Source of the DNA: Actinoallomurus vinaceus
GTDB lineage: Bacteria > Actinomycetota > Actinomycetes > Streptosporangiales > Streptosporangiaceae
Direction of reading: 5' to 3'
Assembly (NCBI RefSeq): GCF_039542055.1
Contig: NZ_BAABHK010000006.1
Span: forward strand, 62,001-126,000
Length of the DNA stretch: 64,000 bases
Part shown: positions 16,526-24,551 of the stretch, piece by piece
Position numbering within the stretch: position 1 is the first letter of the stretch
How the letters are laid out: the number at the start of each line of letters is the position of its first letter
Notes under the pieces: generated by a model
Seen by the model: the letters and a program-made list of their open reading frames with translations, nothing else
Told to the model about the DNA's origin: nothing
Database searches by the model: none
Program-made: the position numbers and the translations under genes

Positions 16526-17716
16526 TCAGGCGGCCTGCTCGGGCACCACCACGATGGACGACCGGCGCGACCGTACGTCCCAGCCGGCCAGTGCCGCCAT
16601 GACCAGCAGGGCCAGGAACGACAGCGTCAGCGGGTCGACCAGCTTCGAGACCGGCGCGAGGGCCGCGAGCGCCGCCAGCGCCAGCAGGCGCGCGGTCGTG
16701 AAGTGACCCCACACCGCCCGCTTGAACAGCGCGTGCCCCGCCACGAACAGCGCCGGACCGCCGAGCACCACCGCCGCCGTACCGCCCGTGACGTGCCCGT
16801 GCGGGTGCGCGACGACGAGTTCGTCGGCGACGGCGCTCACGATGATCCCCGCGACCATCGGCAGGTGGATGAAGGTGTAGGCGGACCGGCCGAGGCGGCC
16901 CGGGTCGGCCGAGGCCGCGATGCGCTCCGCGGCGGCCTCCGCGCTCCGGTCGAAGTAGATCCACCACATCGCGACACTGCCGAGAAAGGCGACCGCGAAG
17001 GCCGCGCCCGCGGCCGTCCCCACGCCGCTCAGGTCACTGAACGTGGCACCCGTGACGAGCAGCGACTCGCCCAGAGCGATGATCACGAACAACTGGCAGC
17101 GCTCCGCCATGTGCCCGCCGTCGATCGTCCAGTCCGACGTCCTCGAACGCCCCAGCCCCGGGAACGTGTAGCCGTGCCAGGGCGCGGCGTACTCCAGCGT
17201 CAGCGCCCCCACCCAGGCCACGATCCGGGCCGGATGGTCGGCGAAGGCGCCGCCGATCCAGAGCACGGCCGTGGTCAGCTTCCAGGCCAGGATGCGCACG
17301 AAGTTCGCGGACAGCTCATCCCGCCGGGTCATGAAGGCCACGAAGGCCGTCCGCCCGGCCTGGCAGGCGACGTAGGCGACGGCGAACCACAGGGCCCGGC
17401 CCTCGAACGCCTTGGGGATCGCGGCCGCCATCAGCAGCCCGGCGAGCATGGTCCCGGTCAGCGTCATCCGTACGGCGGGATGGTCGGGATTGAGCCAGTT
17501 GGTCGTCCAGCACGTGTACATCCACGCCCACCAGACGGCCAGCAGCAGCACCAACGTCTCACCGGCGCCGCTCACGGTGAGATCCTTCAGCAGCCGGTGG
17601 GACAGCTGCGTCACCGCGAAGACGAAGACCAGGTCGAAGAACAACTCGAAGAACGTGACACGCGCCGCCCCGTCGTCGCGGGAGCGCAGCAGCCCCGCCG
17701 GGGTCCCATGCTCCAT
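16526..17716 (-). CDS. LtrA family membrane protein (low temperature requirement A)
   Basis: 396 residues from the ATG at 17716. The opening VTFFELFFDLVFVFAVTQLSH is the hallmark of the LtrA family, followed by about ten to eleven hydrophobic helices and conserved acidic/aromatic positions (GHMAERCQLFVIIALGESLL near 200-220). Family function is poorly known; the name comes from a Listeria mutant. The frame continues upstream by 24 codons, but that part overlaps the end of the preceding small gene and is Arg-rich, so the shorter form is preferred although no strong ribosome site is visible. It is probably cotranscribed with the two small genes before it. Confidence 0.85.
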   Translation of the reverse strand: MEHGTPAGLLRSRDDGAARVTFFELFFDLVFVFAVTQLSHRLLKDLTVSGAGETLVLLLAVWWAWMYTCWTTNWLNPDHPAVRMTLTGTMLAGLLMAAAIPKAFEGRALWFAVAYVACQAGRTAFVAFMTRRDELSANFVRILAWKLTTAVLWIGGAFADHPARIVAWVGALTLEYAAPWHGYTFPGLGRSRTSDWTIDGGHMAERCQLFVIIALGESLLVTGATFSDLSGVGTAAGAAFAVAFLGSVAMWWIYFDRSAEAAAERIAASADPGRLGRSAYTFIHLPMVAGIIVSAVADELVVAHPHGHVTGGTAAVVLGGPALFVAGHALFKRAVWGHFTTARLLALAALAALAPVSKLVDPLTLSFLALLVMAALAGWDVRSRRSSIVVVPEQAA

Positions 17717-17726
17717 GCGCCGAAGA

Positions 17727-17990
17727 TTACGGCAGCGCGGACCTGCGCAGGGATTCGAGACGATCACGAAGCTCGTACGCCGTCGCACCCGTCACGTACG
17801 CCTCCCGCCCCCGCACCGCGACCCAGACGGACGCGAACGGATCGAACAGCGCCACCCACCCCGGGAACTCCCGGCGAAGCCGATCCAGCCACACCCAGCG
17901 TGTCTCCCAGACCGGGTCCGGCGCCCGCCCGAACGCGACCTGATCGACGCGCGTCACCGGTCCGGGGGAGTCACCGGTTGCCGAGAACAT
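17727..17990 (-). CDS. Small hypothetical protein in Scr1/DUF397-type locus
   Basis: 87 residues from the ATG at 17990, with AGGAG 7 nt upstream. It is rich in Trp, Arg and Val (TRWVWLDRLRREFPGWVALF) and ends in a Leu/Arg helix. It overlaps the end of the upstream 96-residue gene by 20 bases, and its stop lies 10 bases before the LtrA start. I do not recognise the family. Position beside a divergent Scr1-type regulator suggests a role in that locus, for example as an effector or partner, but nothing in the sequence proves it. Confidence 0.65.
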   Translation of the reverse strand: MFSATGDSPGPVTRVDQVAFGRAPDPVWETRWVWLDRLRREFPGWVALFDPFASVWVAVRGREAYVTGATAYELRDRLESLRRSALP

Positions 17991-18261
17991 TGGTGATCTC
18001 CTGGGCGGCCCGGCTCGTCTCTCGAGCGGGACAGATCGGATCGCCCCAGGAGTAGAAGAACCACAGCGCGTCGCCGTCGGCCCGGTAGCGATCGATCCGG
18101 ATCTTCTCGGAGAGGACGGGCGCATGGCGGTTCCCGACCCGCACGTACGGCATGCCGCCGCGCGGCCTCTCGACTGTGGCGGTGAAGCCCGCGGCGTCCA
18201 GCCAATCCCGCAGTTCGTGCAGATGGCGGGCGACCGCCCCGGCCGTCGTCTCTCTGCCCAT
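17971..18261 (-). CDS. Small hypothetical protein divergent from Scr1-type regulator
   Basis: 96 residues from an ATG with a strong AGGAGGT ribosome site. A helical N-terminus (ARHLHELRDWLDAAG) is followed by beta-like sequence (ATVERPRGGMPYVRVGN, DALWFFYSWGDPI). It is a compact soluble protein without recognised motifs. It is the first gene of a leftward trio with the 87-residue protein and the LtrA protein, and is divergent from the helix-turn-helix gene. Such small genes often flank Scr1/DUF397 regulator pairs in actinomycetes. Confidence 0.7.
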   Translation of the reverse strand: MGRETTAGAVARHLHELRDWLDAAGFTATVERPRGGMPYVRVGNRHAPVLSEKIRIDRYRADGDALWFFYSWGDPICPARETSRAAQEITNVLGNR

Positions 18262-18361
18262 CCGTGACCTCCTGGAATTCGATCGGTTTCCCGTTCCAGG
18301 CTGTCGCCGTACGGCTACGCTCGGCTATATCTGCAGCTCTCCAACCCCCTGTGGAGACCAC

Positions 18362-19162
18362 GTGGACATCGACCCCTCGGCCTCGGCCGCCGAGCAGTAC
18401 GCCTACCGGCTGCGCCTCCATCGCGAGCGCGCGGAGTTGACCCAGGACGACGTGGGCCGGGAATGCATCATCAGCGGCAAGATGATCGGCCACTTCGAGA
18501 ACTGCCGCCGCATCCCCACCTTGGATGTGTCGAAAGACTTGGATCGCCTCTTCGACCTGGACAAGTACTTCGAAGAACTCCACCCGCACGTCGTACGAGA
18601 GGCGGCGCTGAGCCCGGCGTTCATCAGCTACGCCGAGCAGGAACAACTGGCCGATTCCCTACGCATATTCGATCCGCTGCTGGTCCCCGGCCTGGCGCAG
18701 ACGGAGGCGTACGCCAGGGGCGTGCTATGCGCCGGGCAGCGGGATGACCGGCTCGCCCAAGCCGTCGCGCTTCGACTGGGCCGCCAGGACATCCTGGACC
18801 GTGACGATCCGCCATTCCTCGTGGTTCTCATGAGGGAGTCCGCGCTGCGCGAGGTCGTCGGTGGCTCTGGGGTCATGAAGGAGCAGCTCGCTCACCTGCT
18901 GGAGATGGCGCGGCGGCCGAACATCAGTATTCAGGCGATCCCGGCTCGGGCGCCGGTCTACGTGGTCAGCAGCTTCACGCTGCTTGGCCACATGGAGGGC
19001 GCAGACCTGGCCTATGTGGACGGCGCAGAAGGAAACGGGCAGCTGATCAGCGCTCCTCGACAGGTTCACTCGCTGGCGGTACTTTTCGACCAGATTCGGG
19101 GCGTTGCGCTCCCGACCTCTGAGTCCGAGGAACTGATCCGCGCGATCATGGAGCAGATGTGA
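18362..19162 (+). CDS. Helix-turn-helix regulator, Scr1/DUF5753 type
   Basis: 266 residues from the GTG at 18362, with TGGAGA upstream. The N-terminus has a Cro/XRE helix-turn-helix (about 15-70: LRLHRERAELTQDDVGRECIISGKMIGHFENCRRIP). The rest is the DUF5753 domain with its hallmark FDPLLVPGLAQTEAYARGVL near residues 105-124. These are the antitoxin-like partners of DUF397 proteins (WhiJ/BldB-like systems of Streptomyces). The DUF397 gene follows with a 4-nt overlap, as usual, but is shortened. Confidence 0.9.
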   Translation: MDIDPSASAAEQYAYRLRLHRERAELTQDDVGRECIISGKMIGHFENCRRIPTLDVSKDLDRLFDLDKYFEELHPHVVREAALSPAFISYAEQEQLADSLRIFDPLLVPGLAQTEAYARGVLCAGQRDDRLAQAVALRLGRQDILDRDDPPFLVVLMRESALREVVGGSGVMKEQLAHLLEMARRPNISIQAIPARAPVYVVSSFTLLGHMEGADLAYVDGAEGNGQLISAPRQVHSLAVLFDQIRGVALPTSESEELIRAIMEQM

Positions 19163-19287
19163 ACCTCACCCCCTCAGGCGGCACCTGGCGCAAGTCCAGT
19201 TACTCCGGCCAGAACGTCAGCGACACCTGCGTGGAAGTCGCACATCTCGTCCTCTGCGAGACCCGGAGCGCTGGTCGAGACGCTTAG
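19159..19287 (+). CDS. Truncated DUF397 protein
   Basis: 42 residues, starting at the GTG that overlaps the regulator's stop (GTGA). It begins as a normal DUF397: TWRKSSYSGQNVSDTCVEVA. It then diverges and stops after another 16 residues, whereas the family normally continues with a VRDSK-like turn, a strand and a Trp-containing C-terminus to 60-75 residues. A shifted frame reads LRDPERW at the expected place, which hints at a frameshift plus decay. It is either a minimal form or, more likely, a decaying gene. Confidence 0.6.
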   Translation: MNLTPSGGTWRKSSYSGQNVSDTCVEVAHLVLCETRSAGRDA

Positions 19288-19386
19288 GTCAGGTCGATAC
19301 CAACTCGCTGCACCACCTGGCCGAGCTTGTCGTACCGACGGCCCCGGGCCTGAACGCCCGGCGGATAGTGCGGTGACCACATACCT

Positions 19387-19935
19387 TCACCGGGTCTGGG
19401 ACACGCCGTCGCGCAGGTGGACGAGTGGCAGGAAGATCTCGTCCACGGTCTCGGCCATGTCGGGGAAGGCGGACCCGTCCAGTAGGGCATGCTGCAGCAC
19501 AACAATGGGGAGGCGCAGGATTCGCGGGCCGATCGCGGCCGGGTCGATGCCGGCCGCGGCCACCACCTCGGCCAGCTGTGCCGTAGCCTCATCGGCCGTG
19601 CGGCGCCGCAATACCGCGGTCAGCCCCGGATCAAGGCCGACAGCCAGCAGCCCACGATGTCCGGCGGCCACGCTCTGCAGGATCGCCAGCGTGTCCGCCC
19701 GCAGGTCGCCGGTGCGAGCTGGACGGCCGAGCCTGGGCACCCGCCGCTCAAGCACAGCGACCACCAGATCCTCCTTGCCCGGCCACCGCCGATACAGAAC
19801 CGCCTTGCTGGTCCCGGCCTTGGCTGCGACGCTCGCCATCGTGAGCCCGCCATAGCCGGTCGCGACAAGCTCCGCCCAGGCGGCGTCCAGGATCGCCTCT
19901 TCCAGCACCGCACCACGACGCCTGCTCTCACCCAC
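19387..19935 (-). CDS. TetR/AcrR family transcriptional regulator
   Basis: 182 residues from a GTG that begins five bases inside operator site 1. The helix-turn-helix is at about 13-57 (ILDAAWAELVATGYGGLTMASVAAKAGTSKAVLYRRWPGKEDL), and the C-terminal domain is the TetR_C_11 or PsrA-like type with MAETVDEIFLPLV. It is divergent from an alpha/beta hydrolase, and two similar 23-bp operators lie in the 75-bp gap, so dual repression of both genes is likely. Confidence 0.9.
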   Translation of the reverse strand: MGESRRRGAVLEEAILDAAWAELVATGYGGLTMASVAAKAGTSKAVLYRRWPGKEDLVVAVLERRVPRLGRPARTGDLRADTLAILQSVAAGHRGLLAVGLDPGLTAVLRRRTADEATAQLAEVVAAAGIDPAAIGPRILRLPIVVLQHALLDGSAFPDMAETVDEIFLPLVHLRDGVSQTR

Positions 19936-19939
19936 AAGC

Positions 19940-19962
19940 TTAAGATACCCCGAGTTTCCTAT
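19940..19962. promoter_or_regulatory. TetR operator, site 1 of a pair
   Basis: Arms TTAAGATAC and GTTTCCTAT separated by CCCGA. It is a weaker copy of the site at 19989-20011 with the same 9-5-9 layout, and abuts the tetR start. Confidence 0.6.
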
Positions 19963-19988
19963 TGTCCCTGGGCTGGGCTAGCCTCATC

Positions 19989-20011
19989 ATAAGAAACCTC
20001 GAGTTCCTTAT
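19989..20011. promoter_or_regulatory. TetR operator, site 2 of a pair
   Basis: Arms ATAAGAAAC and GTTCCTTAT (8 of 9 symmetric) separated by CTCGA. It lies immediately before the ribosome site of the hydrolase gene. Consensus of the two sites is ATAAGRAAC, five bases, then the complement. Confidence 0.75.
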
Positions 20012-20021
20012 GGAGGCATCG

Positions 20022-20828
20022 TTGGAGAGCACACTCAAGGTCCCGGGTGCCGAGATCTTCTACAGGACGCGCGGGAGCGGCCCGGTGCTGCTCCTCCTGC
20101 CCGGCGGGGACGGCGATGCCGACGCCTGCGACAGCCTGGCCGTTCACCTGGAGGACGCCTTCACAGTCGTCACCTTCGACCGCCGTGGCCTGTCCCGCAG
20201 CACCAGCACCGGCGCGGCACCCGACCTGACCATCCACGCCGACGACGCGGCCCGCGTCCTCGCCGCCGTCACCCACCAGCCCGCCCTGGTATTCGGCGCC
20301 AGTATCGGCGCCCTGATCGCCCTGGAACTGACAACCCGCCACCCCGACCAGGTCCGCCTCGCCATCGCCCACGAACCGCCGGTCGGCACGCTGCTGCCCG
20401 CAGACACCCACGCCGAACTGGCCGGCGACCAGCTGGCCGTCGAGAAGGCGCACCGCCGTGATGGGGCCCTCGCAGCAATGGCGCAGTTCGTACGGCTGGC
20501 CCGGCTGGACTTCAGCGACCGCGAACCCGACGTCCACTTCACACCGCCAGGCCCGGAACGGTTGCCGAACCTGGAGTTCTTCCTCACCCACGACGCCCCC
20601 GCAGTACGCCGATACCACCCCGACATCACCGCCCTGCGCGCCCACGCCACGAAGATCGTCCCCGCAGTCGGCGCGACCACGACCGGCCCGATCGCACAAT
20701 GCGCGCACGCGCTGGCAGACCTGCTGAACACGCCCGTGACGACCCTGCCCGGCGGCCACAACGGTTTCGCATCCCACCCCCGTGCCCTCGCCGTTCAGCT
20801 GCGCACGATCTTCGCCGCACACCGATGA
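20022..20828 (+). CDS. Alpha/beta hydrolase under divergent TetR control
   Basis: 268 residues from the TTG at 20022, chosen because GGAGG stands 5 nt upstream and because family members begin with the same STLKVPGA strand; an ATG at 20010 overlaps the operator. Oxyanion loop LLLLPGGDGDAD near 22, FDRRGLSRS near 52, and a nucleophile elbow GASIGA (Ser near residue 88) are visible. The catalytic His is probably in PGGHNGFASHP near 248; the acid is not obvious. Typical of small detoxifying hydrolases of the MhpC-like class. Confidence 0.85.
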   Translation: MESTLKVPGAEIFYRTRGSGPVLLLLPGGDGDADACDSLAVHLEDAFTVVTFDRRGLSRSTSTGAAPDLTIHADDAARVLAAVTHQPALVFGASIGALIALELTTRHPDQVRLAIAHEPPVGTLLPADTHAELAGDQLAVEKAHRRDGALAAMAQFVRLARLDFSDREPDVHFTPPGPERLPNLEFFLTHDAPAVRRYHPDITALRAHATKIVPAVGATTTGPIAQCAHALADLLNTPVTTLPGGHNGFASHPRALAVQLRTIFAAHR

Positions 20829-20964
20829 AAGGGCGCGTGGCCACCAACCGACGTCCACCGGCGTGTCACCAGGCCCGGCGAACGTTGGTGGACACCGCGC
20901 CGGACACCTGGCGGGCGGCCGTAGCGGTCCACTCGAACGGAGATGCCGGCAATGTGGGCATCGG

Positions 20965-22206
20965 TCAGGGACCGATACGCGGCTGGGCGGTGGAAGGCGT
21001 TGCCCATGGTCTCGGCGCGGCGGATTTTCTGGATCTGGCCCGCATGAGTTTGCGTTCACCGACCGCGCTTGCCGTGGCGAGGACGAGTGTCAGTGCGACG
21101 CCGCACAAGATCGCCGCTGCGGGTGAGGCCATGCCCATGACCGCGCCGGACAGCGACGCGCTGCCGACGTAACCGGCTCCGACCGCCGCGTACATCACCG
21201 AAGATCCGGCGGTCAGCGCGCTTTGCGGAAGCGTTTCTCGCAGACCCATCGACCGCGTCACCTGCAAGCCGGACGCCAGCAACCCGGCGGTGAGCAGCGC
21301 AACCGCGATCCAGCCGAGATGGGGCAGGACCCCGGCCATGGCCACGCATGCGGAGACGCCGAGCAGCAGGACGAGTCCCTGCGAGTGCAGGCGCCCCGGC
21401 CAGGTCCGCAAGCCGTAGAGGAACGCCCCGAACGCCGACGCCAGCGAATAACCGGCCAGCAGCGGTCCTGCCCATCCGGCCGCGATAGCACGCTGCGCCA
21501 GGAGCGCCGGCAGGACCAGCTCCGCGAGCGCCGGCAACGACATGGCCGCCGCACCGGAGACGTACACCGGCCAGGCCATCGCGAGGGTACGGACGATCGA
21601 GATCCCTCCGCGATCGGATGTGTCCGCCTCCCAGCCACGCGGTAGCCACCTCAGCCCGGCGGCCGCGACGGCCATCAGGGCTGCGGCGAGCAGGATCGGC
21701 GCGTTCGGCGCGACGCCGATCGCGAGCGTTCCGGTGACAGCGGGCGCGAGGGTCCAGACGGCACGGGTGTGCATCGACTCCGCGCTCAGCGCCTTGGCTA
21801 TCAGCTCTTCGCCCAGCTGTTCGGTCAGCATGGTCCGCAGGCAGCCGGGAGCGGCGGCCGGTGCGGCACCGGCGAGCAGCGCCAGCGCCGCCTGCAACAC
21901 GGGGGGAGCAGTGGGGAAGGCGCCGAGCCCGGCGAAGGCCGCGGCCCCCGCTACCAGGCCCCACAGCAGATGCATCCGGGCTCTCGCGGGCCGCAGCCGT
22001 ACCCCCAGCACCGGTGCGCCCACCACCTCACCGACCACGTACGCGGCCGCGAGGCCGGCGCCCAGCGCGTAACCACCGGGCCGGAGTCTGCTGAGAAAGA
22101 CGAAGGAAAGCGGGGCCATCGCGACCGGCATACGCGCCGCGAAGGCGACGGCGGCCCAGATCAGAACGGGGCGGGTGGCAAGCGAACGATAGGAGGGGCG
22201 GGGCAT
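20965..22206 (-). CDS. MFS transporter
   Basis: 413 residues with about twelve hydrophobic helices and very high Ala/Leu/Gly content, consistent with a drug or metabolite exporter of the major facilitator superfamily. The loop between helices 2 and 3 reads GVRLRPARARMHLL, a degenerate form of the MFS loop. The C-terminal ~30 residues are basic and soluble. It is divergent from a MerR-family gene across a 41-bp gap containing a short palindrome, so MerR-type control is likely. No strong ribosome site precedes the ATG at 22206. Confidence 0.85.
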   Translation of the reverse strand: MPRPSYRSLATRPVLIWAAVAFAARMPVAMAPLSFVFLSRLRPGGYALGAGLAAAYVVGEVVGAPVLGVRLRPARARMHLLWGLVAGAAAFAGLGAFPTAPPVLQAALALLAGAAPAAAPGCLRTMLTEQLGEELIAKALSAESMHTRAVWTLAPAVTGTLAIGVAPNAPILLAAALMAVAAAGLRWLPRGWEADTSDRGGISIVRTLAMAWPVYVSGAAAMSLPALAELVLPALLAQRAIAAGWAGPLLAGYSLASAFGAFLYGLRTWPGRLHSQGLVLLLGVSACVAMAGVLPHLGWIAVALLTAGLLASGLQVTRSMGLRETLPQSALTAGSSVMYAAVGAGYVGSASLSGAVMGMASPAAAILCGVALTLVLATASAVGERKLMRARSRKSAAPRPWATPSTAQPRIGP

Positions 22207-22225
22207 GCCTGGACGGTAAACCCTC

Positions 22226-22248
22226 CAACCAGTGTCACACTCAAGTTG
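22226..22248. promoter_or_regulatory. Probable MerR binding site in MFS/merR divergent promoter
   Basis: AGTGT-C-ACACT is a perfect palindrome at 22231-22241, flanked by CAAC (22226-22229) and GTTG (22245-22248). It overlaps the merR GTG, so the merR message may be leaderless. Confidence 0.5.
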
Positions 22249-22604
22249 TGCGAATCGGAGAGTTGGCAGAGCGCACCGGCGTCAACGTGCGGCTACTTCG
22301 TTACTACGACCAGCAAGGGCTGCTGCGATCCCAGCGGCAGACGAACGGCTACCGCACCTTCACCGAGGACGACATTCGGCTGGTCGCCCGCATCCGTACG
22401 CTGCTGTCCGCCGGTCTGACCACAACGATGATCGGGCGATTGCTGCCGAGCGTCTGTGAAGTCGACGGCGTACTACGACCGTGTACAACGGAATTGGCCG
22501 ACGAGCTTCGCCGCGAATGCGCACGCATCGATGCCCAGGTCACCGAACTCCTCGAATCCAAGCGAATCCTCGGCTTGATAATCGCTGCGGCGCCGGGCCG
22601 CTAA
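22248..22604 (+). CDS. MerR family transcriptional regulator
   Basis: 118 residues. The N-terminus MRIGELAERTGVNVRLLRYYDQQGLL is the standard MerR winged helix, followed by a helical dimerisation coil (VTELLESKRILGLII). Length and the short C-terminus suit small-molecule or stress-sensing members; the two Cys (SVCEVDG and RPCTTE, near 75 and 83) could bind a metal or sense redox, but the spacing does not match a known class. The GTG at 22248 lies at the edge of the palindrome. Probably regulates the divergent MFS gene. Confidence 0.9.
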   Translation: MRIGELAERTGVNVRLLRYYDQQGLLRSQRQTNGYRTFTEDDIRLVARIRTLLSAGLTTTMIGRLLPSVCEVDGVLRPCTTELADELRRECARIDAQVTELLESKRILGLIIAAAPGR

Positions 22605-22770
22605 TGGCCGTCCTTCGTCGTTAGGCGGCTGCGGGATCGCCGATCATCGATGCCAAGGCGTGGGTTGTGGTGTGCGATTCGTCCGAATCGCCGACATCGG
22701 CACCCGCTGCCGCCACGGCGCTTGGGTGCTGCGGCGGCGGTCCGTTGCTTCGCCATTCCCGGGGGATCCA

Positions 22771-23325
22771 CTATTCCCGGAGGAACTGCGCCAGCGCCGC
22801 CCGGACTTCCGGCTGGTAGCCGCCTCCGTCCAGCTCAAGGATGGCGGCCTCCACGACGGCGCTGATCCACATGGCCGCGCTCGGCCCCGGGTGCGCCCAG
22901 CCCATTGCGGCGAAGTCGGGGCTGGTCAGCTGGATGACCAGCTTGTTCCGGGCCGCGATCGCCTCGATGATCGCGGGGTCGACACGGGCCTCCAGCAGCA
23001 GTGCCCGGACGCCGCGATGGCTCAGGCATTCATCCAGGTAGGCGTTCGCGGCCGCGAGCAGCCTGCCTCGGCCCGGTGTCATCCCCGCAATCTTCTCCTC
23101 GATCTCCGCGAACGTGCGGTCGTGGAACTCGGTGTGAAGCGCCAGCAGGAATTCCGACCGGTCGTGGAAGTGGTGGAAGAAGGTGCCCTTGGCCACGCCC
23201 GCCTCGGTGACGATGAGGTTGACGCTCATGCCGGCCAGGCCCGTCCGCTCCGCCAGGGACAGGCCCGCGGCGATGAGCTGCTTGCGGGTGGCCGCCGCGC
23301 GCTGCTGCCGGACGCCGGTACTCAC
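22771..23325 (-). CDS. TetR family transcriptional regulator
   Basis: 184 residues from the GTG at 23325, which overlaps the hydrolase stop by 4 nt (GTGA). The helix-turn-helix is at about 12-56 (LIAAGLSLAERTGLAGMSVNLIVTEAGVAKGTFFHHFHDRSEFL). The longer open frame upstream runs through the hydrolase gene in another frame and is not used. It is the second gene of an operon whose promoter carries a perfect 18-bp palindrome, so it probably represses its own operon. Confidence 0.9.
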   Translation of the reverse strand: MSTGVRQQRAAATRKQLIAAGLSLAERTGLAGMSVNLIVTEAGVAKGTFFHHFHDRSEFLLALHTEFHDRTFAEIEEKIAGMTPGRGRLLAAANAYLDECLSHRGVRALLLEARVDPAIIEAIAARNKLVIQLTSPDFAAMGWAHPGPSAAMWISAVVEAAILELDGGGYQPEVRAALAQFLRE

Positions 23326-24128
23326 TGCGCGCTCCCGGCAGTCGCCACCGATTCGAGGAATGGCAGTACCAGGCCCAGGAACCCATCCGGATCGGAGGCG
23401 AAGGCCACGTGCCCGGTCTTCAGCGTCCGCAGGTCCGCGCCGGGTATCGCCGCCTGCGTCTGGCGTGCGGCGGACAGGGGGAGGACGATGTCCCGCGCCC
23501 CCCATGCCAGTAGCACGGGCACGCCGAGCCGGGGCCCGTCGGCCCGCAGGTCGTAGGTCGGATCGGCGATGCTCCGCCACAGCGCGGCGGAGACAGCGGC
23601 GCCTGTCCTACTGCGCGCCCGGTCCTGGACCCGGCGGGTGAGGGCGCGGAGCCGGTCGCTGTCCGGTTTCATATACCGGGGAACGAGCCGGGGGAGCACC
23701 GCCCGGTTGACGGCCGGGACGCCCAGGACGCGGGCCGCGAGGCGGGGGACCTTAACGAACCCGCCGGCATTGACCAGAATGAGCCCGGCGACCCGGTCCG
23801 GGTGTTCCAGCGCGATCCTGGCCGCGGCGTACCCGCCGACCGAATTGCCGATGAACACGGCCCGCGCGAGATCCAGCTCGGCGGCGAAATCGGCGAGAAC
23901 GCCGGCCAGCAGCGGCGCGGTCACCGACCGCGGCCCGTCCGGCATCTCGGAACGGCCGTGGCCCGGCCAGTCCACGGCCAGTACGCGATAGCCGGCGGCC
24001 GCCAGCGGTCCGGCGACGGCGTCGAAGTCGGTGTGGTCGTGCAGGCTGGCGTGCAACAGCACGACCGGCCGGCCACTTCCCTGCTCGGTATAGAACACCT
24101 GCCCCGCTCTGGTCTGGACAAAAGGCAT
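23322..24128 (-). CDS. Alpha/beta hydrolase, operon partner of TetR
   Basis: 268 residues from the ATG at 24128, with GGAGG upstream. The fold is complete: VVLLHASLHDHTDF near 22 (His-Ala in place of His-Gly in the oxyanion loop), DWPGHGRSEMP near 54, nucleophile elbow GNSVGG with Ser near residue 95, acid in WGARDIVLP near 211, and His in LKTGHVAFASDP near 240. The GNSVGG elbow with Asn before Ser is common in meta-cleavage-type hydrolases. First gene of an operon with tetR. Confidence 0.9.
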   Translation of the reverse strand: MPFVQTRAGQVFYTEQGSGRPVVLLHASLHDHTDFDAVAGPLAAAGYRVLAVDWPGHGRSEMPDGPRSVTAPLLAGVLADFAAELDLARAVFIGNSVGGYAAARIALEHPDRVAGLILVNAGGFVKVPRLAARVLGVPAVNRAVLPRLVPRYMKPDSDRLRALTRRVQDRARSRTGAAVSAALWRSIADPTYDLRADGPRLGVPVLLAWGARDIVLPLSAARQTQAAIPGADLRTLKTGHVAFASDPDGFLGLVLPFLESVATAGSAQ

Positions 24129-24147
24129 CGCGAATCCCTCCGCTGGT

Positions 24148-24165
24148 TGACCGACCGGTCGGTCA
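24148..24165. promoter_or_regulatory. Perfect 18-bp palindrome, TetR operator of the hydrolase-tetR operon
   Basis: Arm TGACCGACC is followed directly by its exact complement. The ACCGACCGGTCGGT core is a well-known operator type for TetR repressors. It stands 20 bases upstream of the hydrolase ATG. Confidence 0.85.
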
Positions 24166-24239
24166 GCGTAACTTCCTGCCCAAGTGAAGGCAACTCCTAC
24201 GCGGTCAGCAAAGGAGGGGCGCGCCGAGGGAAATCCCAA

Positions 24240-24530
24240 TCAGCCTGCTCGACACGTCATCGCGGTGACCATGCCGAACCTGGCCGCGACCTGCGCGAGC
24301 GTCTCGCCTTCCTTCAGGTAAACGAGCACCAGCAGGGCCTGCTGCCCGGGGTTCAGCGCCCGCCATCTTGACCCGATCGACTTGCGGTGGCGGCGGGTGA
24401 CTCCTGACACGTAGTTCAGGGTCCGGGACGACAACGGCAGCGCGGCACGGCAGAAAAGCAACAGAGCCCCTGGTGATGGCGTGGATCTTGGTCGACCTGA
24501 CGCCTCGTGAGGGTCAAGAGCCTCACTCAC
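24240..24530 (-). pseudogene. Transposase remnant, N-terminal stump (IS5-like)
   Basis: The readable part (FCRAALPLSSRTLNYVSGV, then RRHRKSIGSRWRALNPGQQALLVL and GETLAQVAARFG) is the N-terminal helix-turn-helix segment of a common actinomycete DDE transposase of the IS5-like group. It stops after about 96 codons, so the whole catalytic domain with the DDE residues is missing. Terminal inverted repeats were not found. It is a dead remnant that marks an earlier insertion between the hydrolase-tetR operon and the MFS gene. Confidence 0.75.
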
Positions 24531-24551
24531 GGCAGCGAGAGTCGGCGGCTT

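Noticed and set aside
20829..20964. Extra small gene between the hydrolase and the MFS gene
   Set aside because: Only ~135 bases, no ribosome site, and frames are interrupted or without protein character.
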